The notes: generated by a model from the sequence alone, not told the origin. Counted from the first letter of the stretch, positions 35,887 to 45,643 are shown. The stretch: DNA of 64,000 nucleotides from Bin87 sp963666415 (GCA_963666415.2 CAXXPD010000003.1:1984001-2048000), one strand, 5' to 3'. Program-made: numbers and translations.

Positions 35887-37137
35887 TTGCAAGCAGCAAC
35901 GCCGGCCGCGCCCGAAGCCTCGGGCATGAAGCATAACCGGATTTTCATCCTGAGCAGCCTGTCCGCGGGGCACGGTCTATCCCACATGTTCGACCAGGGG
36001 TTCCCGCTGCTGATTACTGAGATTGCGGCGGTCATGGGCCTGGGCAACTTCCGCACCGCCGTCCTTTTCGCCGTCAGACAGGGGGGTTCGAGCGCCACCA
36101 GCCTAGGCGGTGGCCCGGTAATCGACCACCTGAAATCCTACTGGGGCCTCATCCTGACGGCGTGCATGCTGGCCCACGCCATCACCTTTGCTGCGATTGG
36201 CAGTTCGCCAACCTTCACGCTCCTCGTGGTAGTGGTGCTGTTCCTGTCGATTCCGGGGTCATTATGGCATCTGCCTTCGGCGGCGGCAATTTCCCAACGA
36301 TTCCCGGAACGCCGGGGATTCGCCATTTCTATGCACGGATTTGGTTCCAACATCGGCAACGTCAGCGGGCCGGTGCTGGCCGGTGCGCTGTTGGGAACGG
36401 GGTTCCTCATCTGGCGGCACGTGTTCTTTATCTACGCCGGTTTGGCTTTGCTGATGGCGGTGTTCGTATGGTGGTCGTTGCGCGGCCTGGGTCGGGAAAA
36501 CGCTTCTGAGCAGGGCATTAGCCTTTCGGAGCAGTTCGTCAACGCGCTGAAGCTATTGAAGAACCCCATCGTAATGGCCTTGATTTCAGCAGCGTTGCTG
36601 CGGGGAATAGGACTGAACGCCCTGTTCAACTGGACACCATTCTATCTGCGGGAAACTCTCGGGATGAACACCCTGGAAGCTGGCGTCTATTACGCTCTGC
36701 TGACCGGCATGGGGATAATTTCGGCCCCGGTTTTGGGTTGGTTGTCCGACAAGTGGGGGCGAAAAGCGGTGCTGGTGCCGGGGTTCGTGATTGCGGGTCT
36801 GCTTTCCATGACGGTGGTTAGTGTGGGTGATAGCCTGCTGCTGGTACCCATATTGGCCGGGTTGGGTCTCTTCAGCTTCGCTCTGCATCAGATTATTCAG
36901 GCATCAGTGCTGGATTACGTGGGTGCGGGCACTGAGGCCACGGCTATCGGCCTGCTCTTCGGAATCAACGGCGTGATTGGCATTGGCTCACCCTTCCTGG
37001 CCTCCGCCATCATCGAAAATTGGGGTGGCTACGGCGCCGTGTTTTACTATGCGGGTATCCTGACCCTCATTACCGCCGTAGTCGTGCTGGTGATTCCCTT
37101 GCGAAACCAGAACAACTCAGCCCCAGCGCAGGCGTGA
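35887..37137 (+). CDS. MFS transporter
   Basis: 416 residues from TTG at 35887, with AAGGAGG only 4 nt upstream; an ATG at 35926 (MKHNRIFILSSLS) is a possible alternative. Around twelve TM helices are visible. The mid-protein motif WLSDKWGRKAVLVPGFVIAG near residue 285 is the MFS motif-A repeat, and the N-terminal GHGLSHMFDQGFPLLITEIA is the first helix of the DHA/FSR-like type. The signature is that of a sugar, drug or organic-acid transporter; the neighbouring Gfo/Idh/MocA enzyme suggests import or export of its substrate. Confidence 0.88.
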   Translation: MQAATPAAPEASGMKHNRIFILSSLSAGHGLSHMFDQGFPLLITEIAAVMGLGNFRTAVLFAVRQGGSSATSLGGGPVIDHLKSYWGLILTACMLAHAITFAAIGSSPTFTLLVVVVLFLSIPGSLWHLPSAAAISQRFPERRGFAISMHGFGSNIGNVSGPVLAGALLGTGFLIWRHVFFIYAGLALLMAVFVWWSLRGLGRENASEQGISLSEQFVNALKLLKNPIVMALISAALLRGIGLNALFNWTPFYLRETLGMNTLEAGVYYALLTGMGIISAPVLGWLSDKWGRKAVLVPGFVIAGLLSMTVVSVGDSLLLVPILAGLGLFSFALHQIIQASVLDYVGAGTEATAIGLLFGINGVIGIGSPFLASAIIENWGGYGAVFYYAGILTLITAVVVLVIPLRNQNNSAPAQA

Positions 37138-37167
37138 AATCGCGGGCTGTAGTCGTGCGCCGCCGCC

Positions 37168-37944
37168 CTACGATTGCGGCGGCGCGGCTGGTCCTGTCTT
37201 TGTCGTAACCAGGTAGAGCCATCGGTCCCCTGGTTCAAACGGTTCCATTTCCAGACTCCCATATGCCTGGTGGTTTCCGAAACCCGCCCGCTCCAGCAGA
37301 GACATGAGCTCCCGGTAGGTATAGAGCCGCATCGACAACTCCCGGAGCTCCCTTTCCCCGTCGCGGATGAACGTCCAGGACGACTCGACCCGGCTGGTCT
37401 CGTAGTCGAAACCGCGTTCTTCCAGTACCAACAAGTTTCCTACCTCTTGCCAAACCCGGGGTTCATCCAGCATTTCGGCGAGACGCGTTTCAATCAATGG
37501 CGTGTCGAATATGAAACGAGCGCCTGGCTTGAGGCACCGGTAAACCGATCTCAGGAATTCGGCGTTTCCTTCGTCATCGAAATATCCGAAGCTGCCCCAA
37601 AAGCAGACGGCGCCGTCAAACTCACCATCCCAAGGCAAGTCCCTCATGTCACGTTGCTGCCAATCCACCGTCAGACCGCGCGCGGTGGCCGATGTCCCGG
37701 CGGATTGCAACAACTGAGGGCTCTGGTCGATTCCGGTGACCCGGTAGCCAAACGAAGCCAATTCCAGGGACAACCGGCCCCCGCCACACGGCACGTCCAA
37801 CACCCTGGAGCGTGTTGGCAGTCCCAGGGCCCGCTGGATGAATCCCATCTCGGCGCGCGTCTGCTCCTCGTTTCGCGACGAGAGGATGAAGTCCAGGCAC
37901 AAACCTGAAAAAAAGTCCGTCCACCAGTTATCCGGTTCGTGCAT
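37168..37944 (-). CDS. Class I SAM-dependent methyltransferase
   Basis: 258 residues. SAM motif I is VLDVPCGGGRLSLELASFGY near residues 48-67; the acidic post-I motif is in VTGIDQSPQLL. DGAVCFWGSFGYFDDEGNAE (motif II region, near 110) and CLKPGARFIFDTPLIETRLA (near 140) are typical of the UbiE/Methyltransf_25 type. The C-terminal SMRLYTYRELMSLLERAGFG is the usual substrate-side lobe. It overlaps nothing and ends 30 bp after the convergent MFS gene. It shares its strand with the MetX-like gene 29 bp upstream, probably as an operon. The acceptor is unknown. Confidence 0.88.
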   Translation of the reverse strand: MHEPDNWWTDFFSGLCLDFILSSRNEEQTRAEMGFIQRALGLPTRSRVLDVPCGGGRLSLELASFGYRVTGIDQSPQLLQSAGTSATARGLTVDWQQRDMRDLPWDGEFDGAVCFWGSFGYFDDEGNAEFLRSVYRCLKPGARFIFDTPLIETRLAEMLDEPRVWQEVGNLLVLEERGFDYETSRVESSWTFIRDGERELRELSMRLYTYRELMSLLERAGFGNHQAYGSLEMEPFEPGDRWLYLVTTKTGPAAPPQS

Positions 37945-37973
37945 TGCTTATCCCCACTTCGACCGCCACCGGC

Positions 37974-38987
37974 TCAACTCGCCAGCAATTTCTTCAACTG
38001 GGTGTCTATGAACGCAGTGTCGACCGGGTTACGTCCCGGTCCGCCGCCCGTATGCCCCCAAATAGTCGGGATGGTGCGTAGCTCGGCGTTGGGCATCAGG
38101 CCGACCTCAATCTCGTTGTCCGCCGGGGGGAAATACTGGTCTGTTTCGGACGGCATGACGAACGCCCTCGCCTTTATCGATGCCAGCGCTTGCTCAAAGT
38201 CGCCGCCGTGCGATGGGTTGTCGCTGATGTCGCCAGCCTGCCAGGTCGCGACCATGGCCAGGATGTCGTTGGCGTCCACCTGCAGGTATCTCCCCTCCCA
38301 GGCCGTAATAAGGTAGTCCTCCAGTGACGAGAACCCCAAATCAAGGAACACCTGCTCCCGATAAAACGCCTGAGACGGCGCCCATCCGGCGTAGACTCGT
38401 GCCATCGCCCGCAGACCCTTGCGGGGCGGAGTGTCGTACCAGCCGTTGTTCCAGGCGTCATCGGCGCACAGCGCGGCTTTGACCCCTTCCAGGAACACGA
38501 AATTGTGGCGGGACGTCCGAGCCGAACCGCACCACGGGGCGATCCTCTCAACCATGTCGGGAAAGATCGCTCCCCAATGGAAGGTCTGTTGTGCGCCCAT
38601 GGAGAACCCGCAGACCAGGGCGATGCGCTCGATGCCGAACAACTCGGTAACCAGGCGGTGCTGGCACTTGATGTTGTCGTAGTAGGTGATTCTGGGGAAC
38701 CGCGCCCGGTCGTAGGGCGAAAGCGTATTGCTGGGAGATGATGAAAGCCCGTTGCCGAACATATTCGGTATGATGATGAAGTATTTTGACGGATCCAGCG
38801 CCATCCCCGGGCCAATCATTGGCTCGTTGGCCGGGTGCTGGGATCCGAAGAAGGTAGGGAACACGATTGCATTGTCTCTGCGTGAATTCAGCTCCCCGTG
38901 GGTTTTGTAAGCCAGCCGGGCGCCGCGCAACCGCAGGCCGCACTGCAGGTCGATGTCCCCCAGTTCGAAGGTCTGGTGGTCGCTCAT
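37974..38987 (-). CDS. Alpha/beta hydrolase, homoserine acetyltransferase-like (MetX)
   Basis: 337 residues, resembling the MetX/homoserine O-acetyltransferase branch. The catalytic triad is Ser129 (CGFSMGAQQ), Asp283 (SETDQYFPP) and His312 (IWGHTGGGPG). The N-terminal LAYKTHGELNSRRDNAIVFP and the QHPANEPMIGPG and IIIPNMFGNGLSSS segments match this fold. The MetX acyl-CoA features are incomplete by eye, so it may be a hydrolase rather than an acyltransferase. The ATG at 38987 is divergent from the VOC gene at 39084; the 96-bp gap must hold both promoters. Confidence 0.82.
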   Translation of the reverse strand: MSDHQTFELGDIDLQCGLRLRGARLAYKTHGELNSRRDNAIVFPTFFGSQHPANEPMIGPGMALDPSKYFIIIPNMFGNGLSSSPSNTLSPYDRARFPRITYYDNIKCQHRLVTELFGIERIALVCGFSMGAQQTFHWGAIFPDMVERIAPWCGSARTSRHNFVFLEGVKAALCADDAWNNGWYDTPPRKGLRAMARVYAGWAPSQAFYREQVFLDLGFSSLEDYLITAWEGRYLQVDANDILAMVATWQAGDISDNPSHGGDFEQALASIKARAFVMPSETDQYFPPADNEIEVGLMPNAELRTIPTIWGHTGGGPGRNPVDTAFIDTQLKKLLAS

Positions 38988-39083
38988 TTGGAGTCCCTCC
39001 GAAGGGTTGAATACCGCCGAGGGTTGAATACTGGCGTAAAAACCACTAGGCTGACTCCAAGTCTAACAGTGTGGAGGAACATC

Positions 39084-39491
39084 GTGCTGAACAAAGTGCA
39101 TCACGTAACATACGTTGTGGAAAACGTGGACAACATGGCCTCGTACCTGGAAGCTAACTTCTCCCTAAAGCCCATTCGCGCCGACGAATTCACCGAACGG
39201 GGTTTCAAGTCGATCCTCTACCAGATCGGAGACACTCTGGTCGACTTCTTCGAGCCGCTGCGCGACGACACTCCGATGGCCGCTCAGTTGCGAGCTACGG
39301 GGCCCGGTGTCATGCACGTGGCCTGGGGTGTCGACGGCATCGACCAGCTTTTCAGCGACCTGCAAACCAGGGGGAACGAGATGCGCGGCGACGCGCCATC
39401 CACTAGCCCCTTCGGCTACAAGACAGCCAGCATCGAGACCAGCAGCTCCCACGGCGTTTACTTCCAGCTGGCCGAAGGGGAGCGCAGCTAA
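39084..39491 (+). CDS. VOC/glyoxalase-fold protein
   Basis: 135 residues from GTG (39084), with GGAGG 6 nt upstream; the frame is open further upstream but that part overlaps the divergent promoter region. It starts LNKVHHVTYVVENVDNMASY with the His ligand, has a second VOC repeat around GPGVMHVAWGVDGIDQLFSD and ends SSSHGVYFQLAEGE with a C-terminal Glu. It ends 3 bp before the aldo/keto reductase ATG, so the two are almost certainly co-translated. Confidence 0.87.
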   Translation: MLNKVHHVTYVVENVDNMASYLEANFSLKPIRADEFTERGFKSILYQIGDTLVDFFEPLRDDTPMAAQLRATGPGVMHVAWGVDGIDQLFSDLQTRGNEMRGDAPSTSPFGYKTASIETSSSHGVYFQLAEGERS

Positions 39492-39494
39492 CAG

Positions 39495-40466
39495 ATGGAA
39501 TACGCACAACTCGGTCGCACCGGGTTGACCGTATCCAGAGCGGGATTCGGCGGCGGCGGCATCGGCCAGGTGTGGGGATCCACCGACGAGCAGGAAGCCA
39601 TCGCCGCCGTCCACCGGGTTCTGGATTTGGGTATCACTTTCTTCGACGTGGCCCCGTCTTACGGGGATGGCAAGGCCGAAGAAGCCCTGGGCAAGGCACT
39701 CGCCGGGCGCTCGGAGCCGGTGGTCGTCGCAACCAAGGTCCGGCTGCGGGCTAATGAGATGGATGACGTCGCTGGCGCCGTCCAACGCTCGGTCGAGACC
39801 AGTCTGCGCCGTCTGCGGCGGGACTCAGTGGACGTGTTGCACGTGCATAACAGGTTCACCGAAAGCCGTGGCGAGGTTGTCGACTCACTGTCTGGGGATG
39901 ACGTCCTGGGGCCGGTCCTGGATGCTTACCAGAGCGTCCGGCAAGCGGGGAAGACCCGCTTCATCGGCTTGTCGGCAATGGACCACCACGTGCCCACAAT
40001 GAGGCGCATCATCGCCAGCAACGAGTACGACACCATCCTAGCCTATTACAACCTGCTCAACTGGACGGCCCAGGATCCGCCGCCGCCAGGGGCAGACCTT
40101 CTCGATAACGGCCAGATAATCCCGCAGGCCAGGAGCCTGAATATGGGCGTCATTGGAATCCGGTCCCACGCCGCCGGCGCGCTGACCGACGCCCTTGACC
40201 GACCGCCGCGACCCAATGATCCCCTGATGCACAAAGACCTGGCCAGCGCTGGGAAATTGGGCTTCCTGCTGCAAGGTACAATCAGGACGCTGTCGCAAGC
40301 CGCCATGGTCTTCAGCCTGATGAACCCGGATATCCACACCACCGTACCGGGCGTGAAAAATCGGGCGGAGGCCGAGGAAATTGCCGGCTGTGTAGACTTG
40401 GGACCCATCCCGCCAGAACACCTGTCCAGGTTGCGCGAACTGTACGAAAACGACTTCCGGGACTAG
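39495..40466 (+). CDS. Aldo/keto reductase
   Basis: 323 residues, an NAD(P)H-dependent TIM-barrel reductase. Catalytic residues are Asp51 and Tyr56 (FFDVAPSYGDG), Lys81 (VVATKVRL) and a His in DVLHVHNRF. It resembles the D-threo-aldose 1-dehydrogenase/YqkF-like group, in which a His in the active-site loop varies. It follows the VOC gene by 3 bp. The stop codon sits inside the CTAG at 40463-40466, where an IS5 and an IS66 element have been inserted; the native sequence resumes at 42733 and would restore the same TAG. Confidence 0.92.
   Translation: MEYAQLGRTGLTVSRAGFGGGGIGQVWGSTDEQEAIAAVHRVLDLGITFFDVAPSYGDGKAEEALGKALAGRSEPVVVATKVRLRANEMDDVAGAVQRSVETSLRRLRRDSVDVLHVHNRFTESRGEVVDSLSGDDVLGPVLDAYQSVRQAGKTRFIGLSAMDHHVPTMRRIIASNEYDTILAYYNLLNWTAQDPPPPGADLLDNGQIIPQARSLNMGVIGIRSHAAGALTDALDRPPRPNDPLMHKDLASAGKLGFLLQGTIRTLSQAAMVFSLMNPDIHTTVPGVKNRAEAEEIAGCVDLGPIPPEHLSRLRELYENDFRD
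40458..40465. repeat. IS66 target duplication, left copy (CGGGACTA)
   Basis: CGGGACTA is repeated exactly at 42725-42732 on the far side of the IS66 copy. It is the 8-bp target duplication expected for this family. The left copy is now separated from the IS66 end by an IS5 insertion. Confidence 0.88.
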
Positions 40467-41271
40467 GTTCTGTTGACATTTCACCGTAGCCAGATGAGAG
40501 CGGCGGTGAAGTGCAGGAAGCCCGGGTATCTGGTGTCCAGCTTCTCAAACCGGGAGAATATCCGGCGATAGTGCTTGATCTTGTTGATGAAGCATTCCAC
40601 CAGATGACGCTCCCGGTACAAATGCCGGTCATAGTCGGCGGGTGCCTTGCGGTTCGAGCGGGGCGGAATGACCGGCATCATACCCAGTTCCAGGATGTGC
40701 TGGCGAAACTCCTGGGCATCGTACCCTTTGTCGGCCAGTACGTGCTCGCCGGCATAACCGGCGATCAACTCCTCCGCCTGGGTGATGTCGTGCTGTTGCC
40801 CTCCGGTCAGTATGAATCGCAAGGGGTTGCCCAAGCCGTCCACGCTCACGTGAATCTTGGTGCTGAACCCGCCGCGGCTCCGGCCCAGGGCCTGGGCCGC
40901 CTGGCCACCCTTTTTGGGGGAGCTCCCGCCGCGCAAGGGTGCGCCCGGACCACCGTGCTGTCGATGATCAGGTATTCCAGATCCGCGTCGTCGCAGCAAT
41001 GTTGATGCATTTGTGCCCAGACGCCTTGGTCAGTCCAACGGGCGAATCGTTTGTAGACGCTGTTCCAGTTCCCGTATTCGGCTGGCAGCAGTCGCCATTG
41101 GGCCCCAGAGCGGTTAATCCATAAGACGGCCTCGACAAAACGCCGGCAATCCGCTTCCTGGCCAACGTACAGGCCGGTGCAGCCACGCAAGAAATCGAGA
41201 ATCCTAGCCCACTGTTCTGGTGATAATCTGATGTTTGACATACGGCCATTATAATGAAATGTCAACACGCC
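40467..41271 (-). mobile_element. IS5-family element (IS427-like group), 805 bp
   Basis: Flanked by CTAG on both sides (40463-40466 and 41272-41275). Inverted repeats share TGTTGACATTTCA. It is inserted exactly at the junction of the IS66 left end and its host duplication, so it came after the IS66. Confidence 0.85.
40481..41241 (-). CDS. IS5-family transposase in two overlapping frames
   Basis: The start ATG at 41241 begins MSNIRLSPEQWARILDFL. The first frame encodes the DNA-binding domain and the first Asp (LIIDSTVVRAH). A -1 shift at the AAAAAG run (plus strand 40911-40916, CTTTTT) joins it to the second frame, which carries the second Asp (HVLADKGYDAQ) and the Glu (RERHLVECFINKIKHYRR). 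This orfA/orfB arrangement with a programmed -1 frameshift is known in the IS427 group, so the element may be active despite two frames. Confidence 0.82.
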
Positions 41272-41274
41272 CTA

Positions 41275-42724
41275 GTAACAGTTCAGACTTGGTGAGGTGA
41301 ATTGGCCGAAGGCGGGCTGCCAGACGCTGGCACGGGTGGCGGCGGTTATGTCATATACAGGGAGTGGATACCGAAATTAACCTGACCACCGCCACCCGCG
41401 ATGTCCTCATCGCCATCATCGCCCAACTGCAGGCCACCGTTCTGGAACAGCAGCGGGTGATTGAGCGGTTGCAGCGGCGGATTGCCGAACTGGAAGGCCA
41501 GGCGAAACCGGGCGGCCCGCTCCGAATGCCCGGCCTCAAGGCGAAATCGGGCCGGAAGCCCCCAGCGCAGCAGCCCAGAAAGCAGCGACGCCACGGCTTC
41601 GCCCGCCCGCGCATGACACCGACCCACCGGGTGGAGCACGTGATGGAGAACTGTCCCGATTGCGGCGCCCACCTGTCCGGCGGCTGGATCCAGCGCACTC
41701 GGGAAGTCATCGAGCTGCCGGTGGTTCCCGCGCAAGTCACCGAGCAGGTCTACATTGCTCGGACTTGCCCGGCCTGCCGACGGCGCTGCACACCTCCGGC
41801 GGAACTGGACAGCGTGGTCCTGGGCCAGCAGCGTCTCGGCGTCAACCTGCTCAGCCTGATCGCCACGCTGCGGGAAGAGGGGCGGCTGCCCATCCGCAGC
41901 GTCCAGTGGTATCTGGACACCGTGCACCAGTTGCGCCTCAGCGTGGGGGCCATCGTGAGCGCCATCCATCGCACGGCGCAGCGGGCCCAACCGGCAGTGG
42001 CCGCGATCCTGGACCGCATCCGCGCCAGCCCAGTGGTCCACGCCGACGAAACCGGCTGGCGTCAGAGCGGGGCCAACGGCTACGTGTGGACTTTCAGCAC
42101 CCCCACCGAGCGCTACTTCCTGCGGCGGGGTCGGGGCAAGGCGGTGGTGGACGAGGCGCTGAGCGATGCTTTCTCCGGAGTGCTGGTCAGCGATTTCTAC
42201 GCCGCCTACCACCATTACGATGGCCCCAAGCAGCGGTGCTGGGCCCACCTGCTGCGGGACATCCACGACCAGCGCACCCGCTACCCCAAAGACACCGCAC
42301 TGGCCCGATGGGCCGCGGCCGTCCACCAGCTCTATGTCGCAGCCAAAGCCTGCAACCATCACGAGCCATGGCAAAGGCGTGTCGCCCAACTGGCCTGGGA
42401 GCGGAAGCTGCTGGCCATCTGACGCCCTTTCCTGTCTGACCCGTCGGTTGTCCAGGGCAAGCTGTGCCGGCGCATCGAGCGCTTCATCAAGGAACTCTTC
42501 GTCTTCGTGGCCGAACCGGACGTGCCGTCGGACAACAACCCGGCCGAACGCAGCCTGCGCCACCTGGTCATCAGCCGCAAGGTCAGCGGCGGCACCCGCT
42601 CGGAGCAGGGCACCGAGAGCAAGATGACGCTGGCATCCCTCTTCGGCACCTGGCGCGCCCAGGGTCTAAATCCTCTCGCCGCCTGCCGTCAACTGCTCAT
42701 TTCCCCGCAACTCTGAACTGTTAC
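41275..42724 (+). mobile_element. IS66-type element, copy 1 (nonsense in transposase)
   Basis: Starts GTAACAGTTCAGAC and ends with the inverted CTGAACTGTTAC. The target duplication CGGGACTA is exact (40458-40465 and 42725-42732). It is related to the copies at 47463-48894 and 54609-56103. Only the tnpC-like gene is present, without tnpA or tnpB. Confidence 0.92.
41364..42716 (+). pseudogene. IS66 transposase, single nonsense mutation
   Basis: The GTG at 41364 starts 352 residues, ending at a TGA at 42420-42422 inside an otherwise continuous frame. The intact copies have a sense codon there (TGC in the 54.7-kb copy). The frame continues without a shift as PDVPSDNNPAERSLRHLVIS to 42716. It has the N-terminal coiled helix (QLQATVLEQQRVIERLQRRI), a Cys4 zinc ribbon (CPDCGAHL, CPACRRRC), Asp in VVHADETGWRQ and Asp in VSDFYAAYHHYDG. 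The catalytic Glu lies after the stop, so the truncated product should be inactive. Confidence 0.9.
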
Positions 42725-42732
42725 CGGGACTA
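42725..42732. repeat. IS66 target duplication, right copy (CGGGACTA)
   Basis: Matches 40458-40465. Directly after it the native sequence continues (GTGATTCC) and would restore the aldo/keto reductase TAG. Confidence 0.88.
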
Positions 42733-43231
42733 GTGATTCCATAGCCCAAAACGTCGGACGGTTTCCCCCAGCGAAATCTCGAGACGCATAGGTTGCTGCA
42801 TTCCTACACTACGATGCCCGCGCGTACCAGGGCGTCGACGGATGCCGGCAATCAGACCGAGCCGGAGACGCGCAGTAGTGTGGTCTTCTAGTCCCTGATT
42901 TTTGGGCTGTGCCAATTACCAAAGGCTGATAGATCCGAGCTCTACTTGAGGTTGAATCCCGACCTGCAATTTACGTCTTGGGTAAGATGCATGCTGTCAC
43001 TGGTGGCAAGACGCCGGGGCTGACCATGCGTCGACTTCACCCGTGGTCTACGAGGGTGAGGCCCTATGCACGGTCCTGTCCGGCTGGGGCATTGTGCTTA
43101 ATTGTTGTCGTCGGTCAGCGGCGCAAACCACCATCCTATCCTCTTTTCCCAACCTCATTCCCATTGGTTCGAGCGCCGCATTAGGCACAGTTGGTCGGCG
43201 TGCTAAGCCAACACCATTGATCTTACCGCTG
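42733..43231. other. Intergenic stretch, no gene recognised
   Basis: 499 bp between the IS66 right flank and a degenerate histidine-rich gene. I see short open frames but nothing with family-like composition. Confidence 0.55.
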
Positions 43232-43780
43232 ATGGCCACGCTGGGCTTTTTGTGGATGGCTTGGCCCACAATTGGACCCCTGGATGACCACGACTTCGCC
43301 CAGAGACCTCATGTCCACGCCCACCTATATCTCAATGGCACGCCGGTCGGACGCCAGCACATTTACCAGACGGCGCTGCATCATCACGCGACGGCCGCCC
43401 GCCTCTTGCTCACGGAGTTGCCGGCACGCTACCTGACTACGACGGAACAACCCCGGTCAACGGCCCCGACCACAACCTCCGGCGAAGGCCATCCCCATAT
43501 CTACGTCGACGGCGAGAATATCCGTCGAGTTTCCTAACCTTCCTATCACCTCACCGGCCCGACGCCCGGTGAACACGACATCCGGGTTACCCTGAACTCC
43601 AATTCTCACGCCGAGCTGATGGTGAACGGCCATCCCGTCTCATCAACATCCCTGGCGACCATCCGCGATTACCACAATGACACCAGCGGAACCGGCGTGG
43701 ACCACGGCCATGATGGCAACCAGGATTATGAGGTAGTCGCCAGAGGCCAATTGGGCAACCGCGAAGTTCATCCCCGATAA
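43232..43780 (+). pseudogene. Histidine-rich membrane/exported protein remnant, in-frame TAA
   Basis: From ATG 43232 the frame encodes a short hydrophobic start (MATLGFLWMAWPTIGP), then a His-rich region (HVHAHLYLNGTPVGRQHIYQ) and HPHIYVDGENIRRVS. A TAA follows at 43535-43537, after which the same frame continues as PSYHLTGPTPGEHDIRVTLN to a stop at 43778-43780. The pair VDGENIRRVS and LTGPTPGEHDIRVTLNSNSH resembles beta-sandwich domains found in exported Chloroflexota-type proteins (by motif only). The stop cuts that domain, so it is probably inactive. An ATG at 43043 is in frame, but its extra region is low-confidence. Confidence 0.55.
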
Positions 43781-45212
43781 GATCAGCGACGGGTGAACCG
43801 GCGGGCGGAAGGCCCACGATGGTTCCGGTATCTCTGTTGCGGGCAGCCACTTCCATCGGAGCGCGGTTTGCAAGCGATTCACCCCGCACGGACTATCATT
43901 GCTCACGTTGAACACCGAGTATGATAGCCATTGCATTCGCGCCGGGCCGGGCCCAAGCGTACCATCTGCCGTGATCTTTCGTCCAGGTTATGTAGTTCCC
44001 GCACCGCGGCGGGTGATTTGCCCCATACGTGAATTCTCTCAGCCCAGGCGTCCCGCCTTTGCCACGAACAAGGTCAGCACCTGGTCGTGGACTGTGGTCA
44101 AACAGCTGAGCTCGTGTGTATGGGCATCCTGGAACGGGCACCCCGACTGGCGAACGGCCTGAGGGATCCGGGCAAAGATGTGGAATATTCGCGCATTTGC
44201 CGACCCGACACACAGATACGTTGCTACAGGTGTCTCGGCAGGTTCGAACTGAAGGCAAGTGTTGCATCACATCACATGTTATCGAACATGGTTGAGCTAA
44301 TTGGTCATTGGGGCCGGCTGCAGCCGAACGAGGATGGCCCAGTCAGAGGCGACTCATACTGCCGAGTGTGTGCAAATATCGGCCGGCATCGCAAGGCCGC
44401 AACGCAGGTTTCAGCAATCGTGCCGGCGAGCACCGCCAAGAACTCGCGGCGATAGTCATTCATACCCTTGGAGGAGCACGTCAGAGAGGCAATGCCGCCG
44501 GGCCTAGTCTGATTCCCAAGCGGGCAGTTCGGTAGCACGTTTCGTCGAGGAATAGGGCTCAATCTTTACCTGATGTTAGACATGTGGCTAACCACAAACC
44601 GGGCGTCGGCTACTATCGCATGTTACCGGTTTTCCAGCATCCTGACCGGACGCGCGACATGTGCCAGGCAATCACCATACGACGGAGATCGGTCGATCGT
44701 GTGCCACGTTCCTTCCCGGATGCGCCGCTATGCAGAGACATCGCCGGCATCACCGGTGATAGCAACGCCAACACCATTCCCCTGGCGGGGGTAATGTTGC
44801 TGCACTCTGAAGGAACGTGCCGGGTGCGTGGTGGCGGATCAAGTCCGCCGGGTTATGAGTCAGAATATCGATGCTGCGATGCAGGTGATTTTCGTAACAG
44901 TCAACGTTGTTGCCCACGTGCGGCCTGAAGGAGGCGAATTTGCATGCCGTCGAAATCGAAAACGCCTCGGCAGGTTCTGGCATCAAGGCACGGGCACCAC
45001 CGCTCACCGAAGTTGGATATTCATCAGACCTATTCTTTCTGGCACCGGAGTTGGAGAAAATATAACGCAGTGCCGCCACTGGCGAGCTCACGGCAATGGA
45101 ACGTGGGCGCTGGGAACGGATCGGATTTTGGACCATAAAAGCTCGGTACGAACGCCGTGCAGTCCAGACTTTGTTCAGGCACCGGTGCACTTATTTCAAC
45201 GAGCACACGCGC
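43781..45212. other. 1.4 kb of apparently non-coding, degraded DNA
   Basis: Both strands show several overlapping 60-150 codon frames, but none has a clear ribosome site with family-like protein content, and they compete with each other. The unusual base composition (many CGG, frequent stops) fits decayed sequence upstream of tmRNA. I did not assign a gene. Confidence 0.5.
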
Positions 45213-45241
45213 TTGCCGGTTCGGTAGCTTGGTGCTATCCT
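45213..45241 (+). promoter_or_regulatory. Candidate sigma-70-type promoter for tmRNA
   Basis: TTGCCG (45213-45218), a 17-nt spacer and TATCCT (45236-45241), about 45 bp upstream of the mature tmRNA 5' end. Prediction by consensus only. Confidence 0.4.
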
Positions 45242-45286
45242 TAATAACGCCACCGGGCGTAGAATCCCGGGGTTGTATTAGAAGTT

Positions 45287-45643
45287 GGGGACGCGCGGGT
45301 TCGACAGGGGCGGTTTCTGACGGATTGCAAGCCGAGGTCGCTGCTGCCCTCGCTAAAAACGGTGGCAAACAAGTAACTGGCGAACGTGAATTCGCACTAG
45401 CCGCTTAAGGCGGCTACGTCTGCCACTGGGCCGTCCGGAAACCGGGACGCGGACGTACTATTTTTCCGGAATGCAACACCGACGACACCGATAGTCGAGT
45501 GCCATAGTTTTTATCGGCTGGCTGCAGCGGAATCCCGTCGGCGGGAGTCTGTAGCGGCGAGATCAAAGCGCCGAACAAGCTTGTAGTACATCTGGTCAGG
45601 GAAGTTTCTGGACGGGGAGTTCGACTCTCCCCCGTCTCCACCA
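45287..45643 (+). ncRNA. ssrA: Transfer-messenger RNA (tmRNA)
   Basis: A 357-nt tmRNA that rescues stalled ribosomes. The 5' GGGGACG pairs with 3' CGTCTCC before ACCA, including the G3-U70 wobble that specifies alanine charging. The T arm GGGAGTTCGACTCTCCC and the encoded 3' CCA are present, and GGTTCGACAGGGG near the 5' end is the usual conserved element. The tag reading frame most likely begins at GCT 45352 and ends at TAA 45406-45408, giving AKNGGKQVTGEREFALAA, with the ALAA end expected for ClpXP-type proteolysis. The resume codon is inferred, not proven. Confidence 0.95.

Noticed and set aside
41346..42563. 405-codon minus-strand frame opposite IS66 copy 1 (and similar frames in the other copies)
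   Set aside because: The same shadow appears opposite each IS66 transposase, so it follows from the codon bias of that gene.
44230..44262. tRNA-like GGTTCGAACTG motif
   Set aside because: No acceptor or anticodon stems could be paired around it and the 3' side does not fold into a T arm with a matching stem.
44828..45244. 138-codon plus-strand frame just upstream of tmRNA
   Set aside because: No ribosome site or family-like sequence; competes with minus-strand frames and overlaps the likely tmRNA promoter.
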